Source of the DNA: Nautilus pompilius
Lineage: Eukaryota > Mollusca > Cephalopoda > Nautilida > Nautilidae
Length of the DNA stretch: 64,000 bases
Direction of reading: 5' to 3'
NCBI GenBank assembly: GCA_018389105.1
Contig: JACATO010001136.1
Coordinates: 1 to 64,000, forward strand
Made by a program: the position numbers and the translations under genes. The notes beneath the pieces were generated by a model that made no database searches, was not told the origin of the DNA, and saw only the letters and a list, made by a program, of their open reading frames with translations. Shown in pieces: positions 63,626-64,000 of the stretch (the stretch's first letter is position 1; every line of letters begins with the position of its first letter).

Positions 63626-64000
63626 CAGGTGAGTTTTCAGTGCGGTATCCCAGGTGAGTTTTCAGTGCGGTATCACTGGTGAGTTTTCAGTGCGGTATCA
63701 CAGATGAGCTTTCAGTACGGTATCACAGGTGAGTTTTCAATACGGTATCACAGATGAGCTTTCAGTACGTTATCACAGGTGAGTTTTCAGTACATTATCC
63801 CAGGTGAGTTTTCAGTACGGTATCACAGGTGAGTTTTCAGTACGGTATCACAGGTGAGTTTTCAATACGGTATCACAGATGAGCTTTCAGTACGTTATCA
63901 CAGGTGAGTTTTCAGTACATTATCCCAGGTGAGTTTTCAGTACGGTATCACAGGTGAGTTTTCAGTACGGTATCACAGGTGAGTTTTCAGTACATTATCC
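63626..64000. repeat. 25-bp minisatellite, at least 15 units, runs off the window
   Basis: Units of exactly 25 bases, CAGGTGAGTTTTCAGTACGG plus TATCA, begin at 63626 and continue to the last base. Units 5-9 (63726-63850) and 10-14 (63851-63975) repeat as one 125-bp higher-order block with the same order of variants (CAATACGG, AGATGAGC/ACGTT, ACATT, ACGG, ACGG). Eleven of the fifteen units keep CAGGTGAGT, a full 5' splice-site consensus on the plus strand. Confidence 0.95.

Noticed and set aside
1-64000. CRISPR arrays, bacterial operons, integrated virus or toxin genes
   Set aside because: Tandem arrays here have no unique spacers, gene density is far too low for a bacterial genome, and no viral or toxin protein motif was recognised.

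Overview
This window looks like animal (metazoan) nuclear DNA from a large, gene-poor, repeat-rich genome. It is AT-rich, has long stretches without sizeable open frames, and carries many microsatellites of the GA, CT, TAA, CA and GT types. It also holds tRNA-headed SINE-like copies and decayed copies of three DNA-transposon lineages and one LINE. No bacterial-style gene packing, operons, CRISPR array or rRNA is visible. A lophotrochozoan, possibly a mollusc, is my best guess. The hints are a recurrent AAGGGAGAYAAYTC-like motif (near 6382, 29553 and 31271) and the mix of RTE-type LINE, Tc1 and invertebrate hAT elements. This is weak evidence and no species is claimed.

Layout. 1-6645 is non-coding DNA with one SINE-like head. 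6646-8567 is a decayed hAT transposon of the ZBED/SCAND3-like type, followed by a perfect 149-bp tandem duplication (8697-8994) and a long GA tract. 12.9-14 kb holds a CT-rich minisatellite with palindromic CRE motifs and a 210-bp TAA array. A near-perfect long hairpin lies at 15.5 kb. 20.4-23.1 kb holds two inverted copies of an unnamed dispersed repeat flanking the 3' end of an RTE-type LINE. 29-41 kb contains several SINE-like copies sharing a CTCGGTTTGGCGTA block and a cloverleaf-like inverted structure at 36057-36142. It also has a possible terminal exon (39819-39982, minus) and a possible CRE promoter with a strong splice donor (40458-40844, plus).

44.4-51 kb is a transposon graveyard. 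It contains a frameshifted copy of an unnamed invertebrate multi-copy protein family, a nearly complete Tc1-type element with double (IR/DR) termini and a transposase broken by stops and one frameshift, and a decayed hAT of the ZMYM1/DUF4371 type. 53.4-55.3 kb is a CpG-richer island that may be a real minus-strand gene with a CCAAT box, a consensus donor and an exon encoding a membrane segment. 56.9-61.4 kb has three other possible exons. 59.3-59.7 kb is a 46/47-bp minisatellite, and the window ends inside a 25-bp minisatellite whose unit contains a consensus 5' splice site.

No complete functional host gene could be proven, and I see no coherent multi-gene system. The identifiable coding remains are all from selfish elements. 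The possible host exons are offered as candidates only, because splice-based calls made by eye are unreliable.
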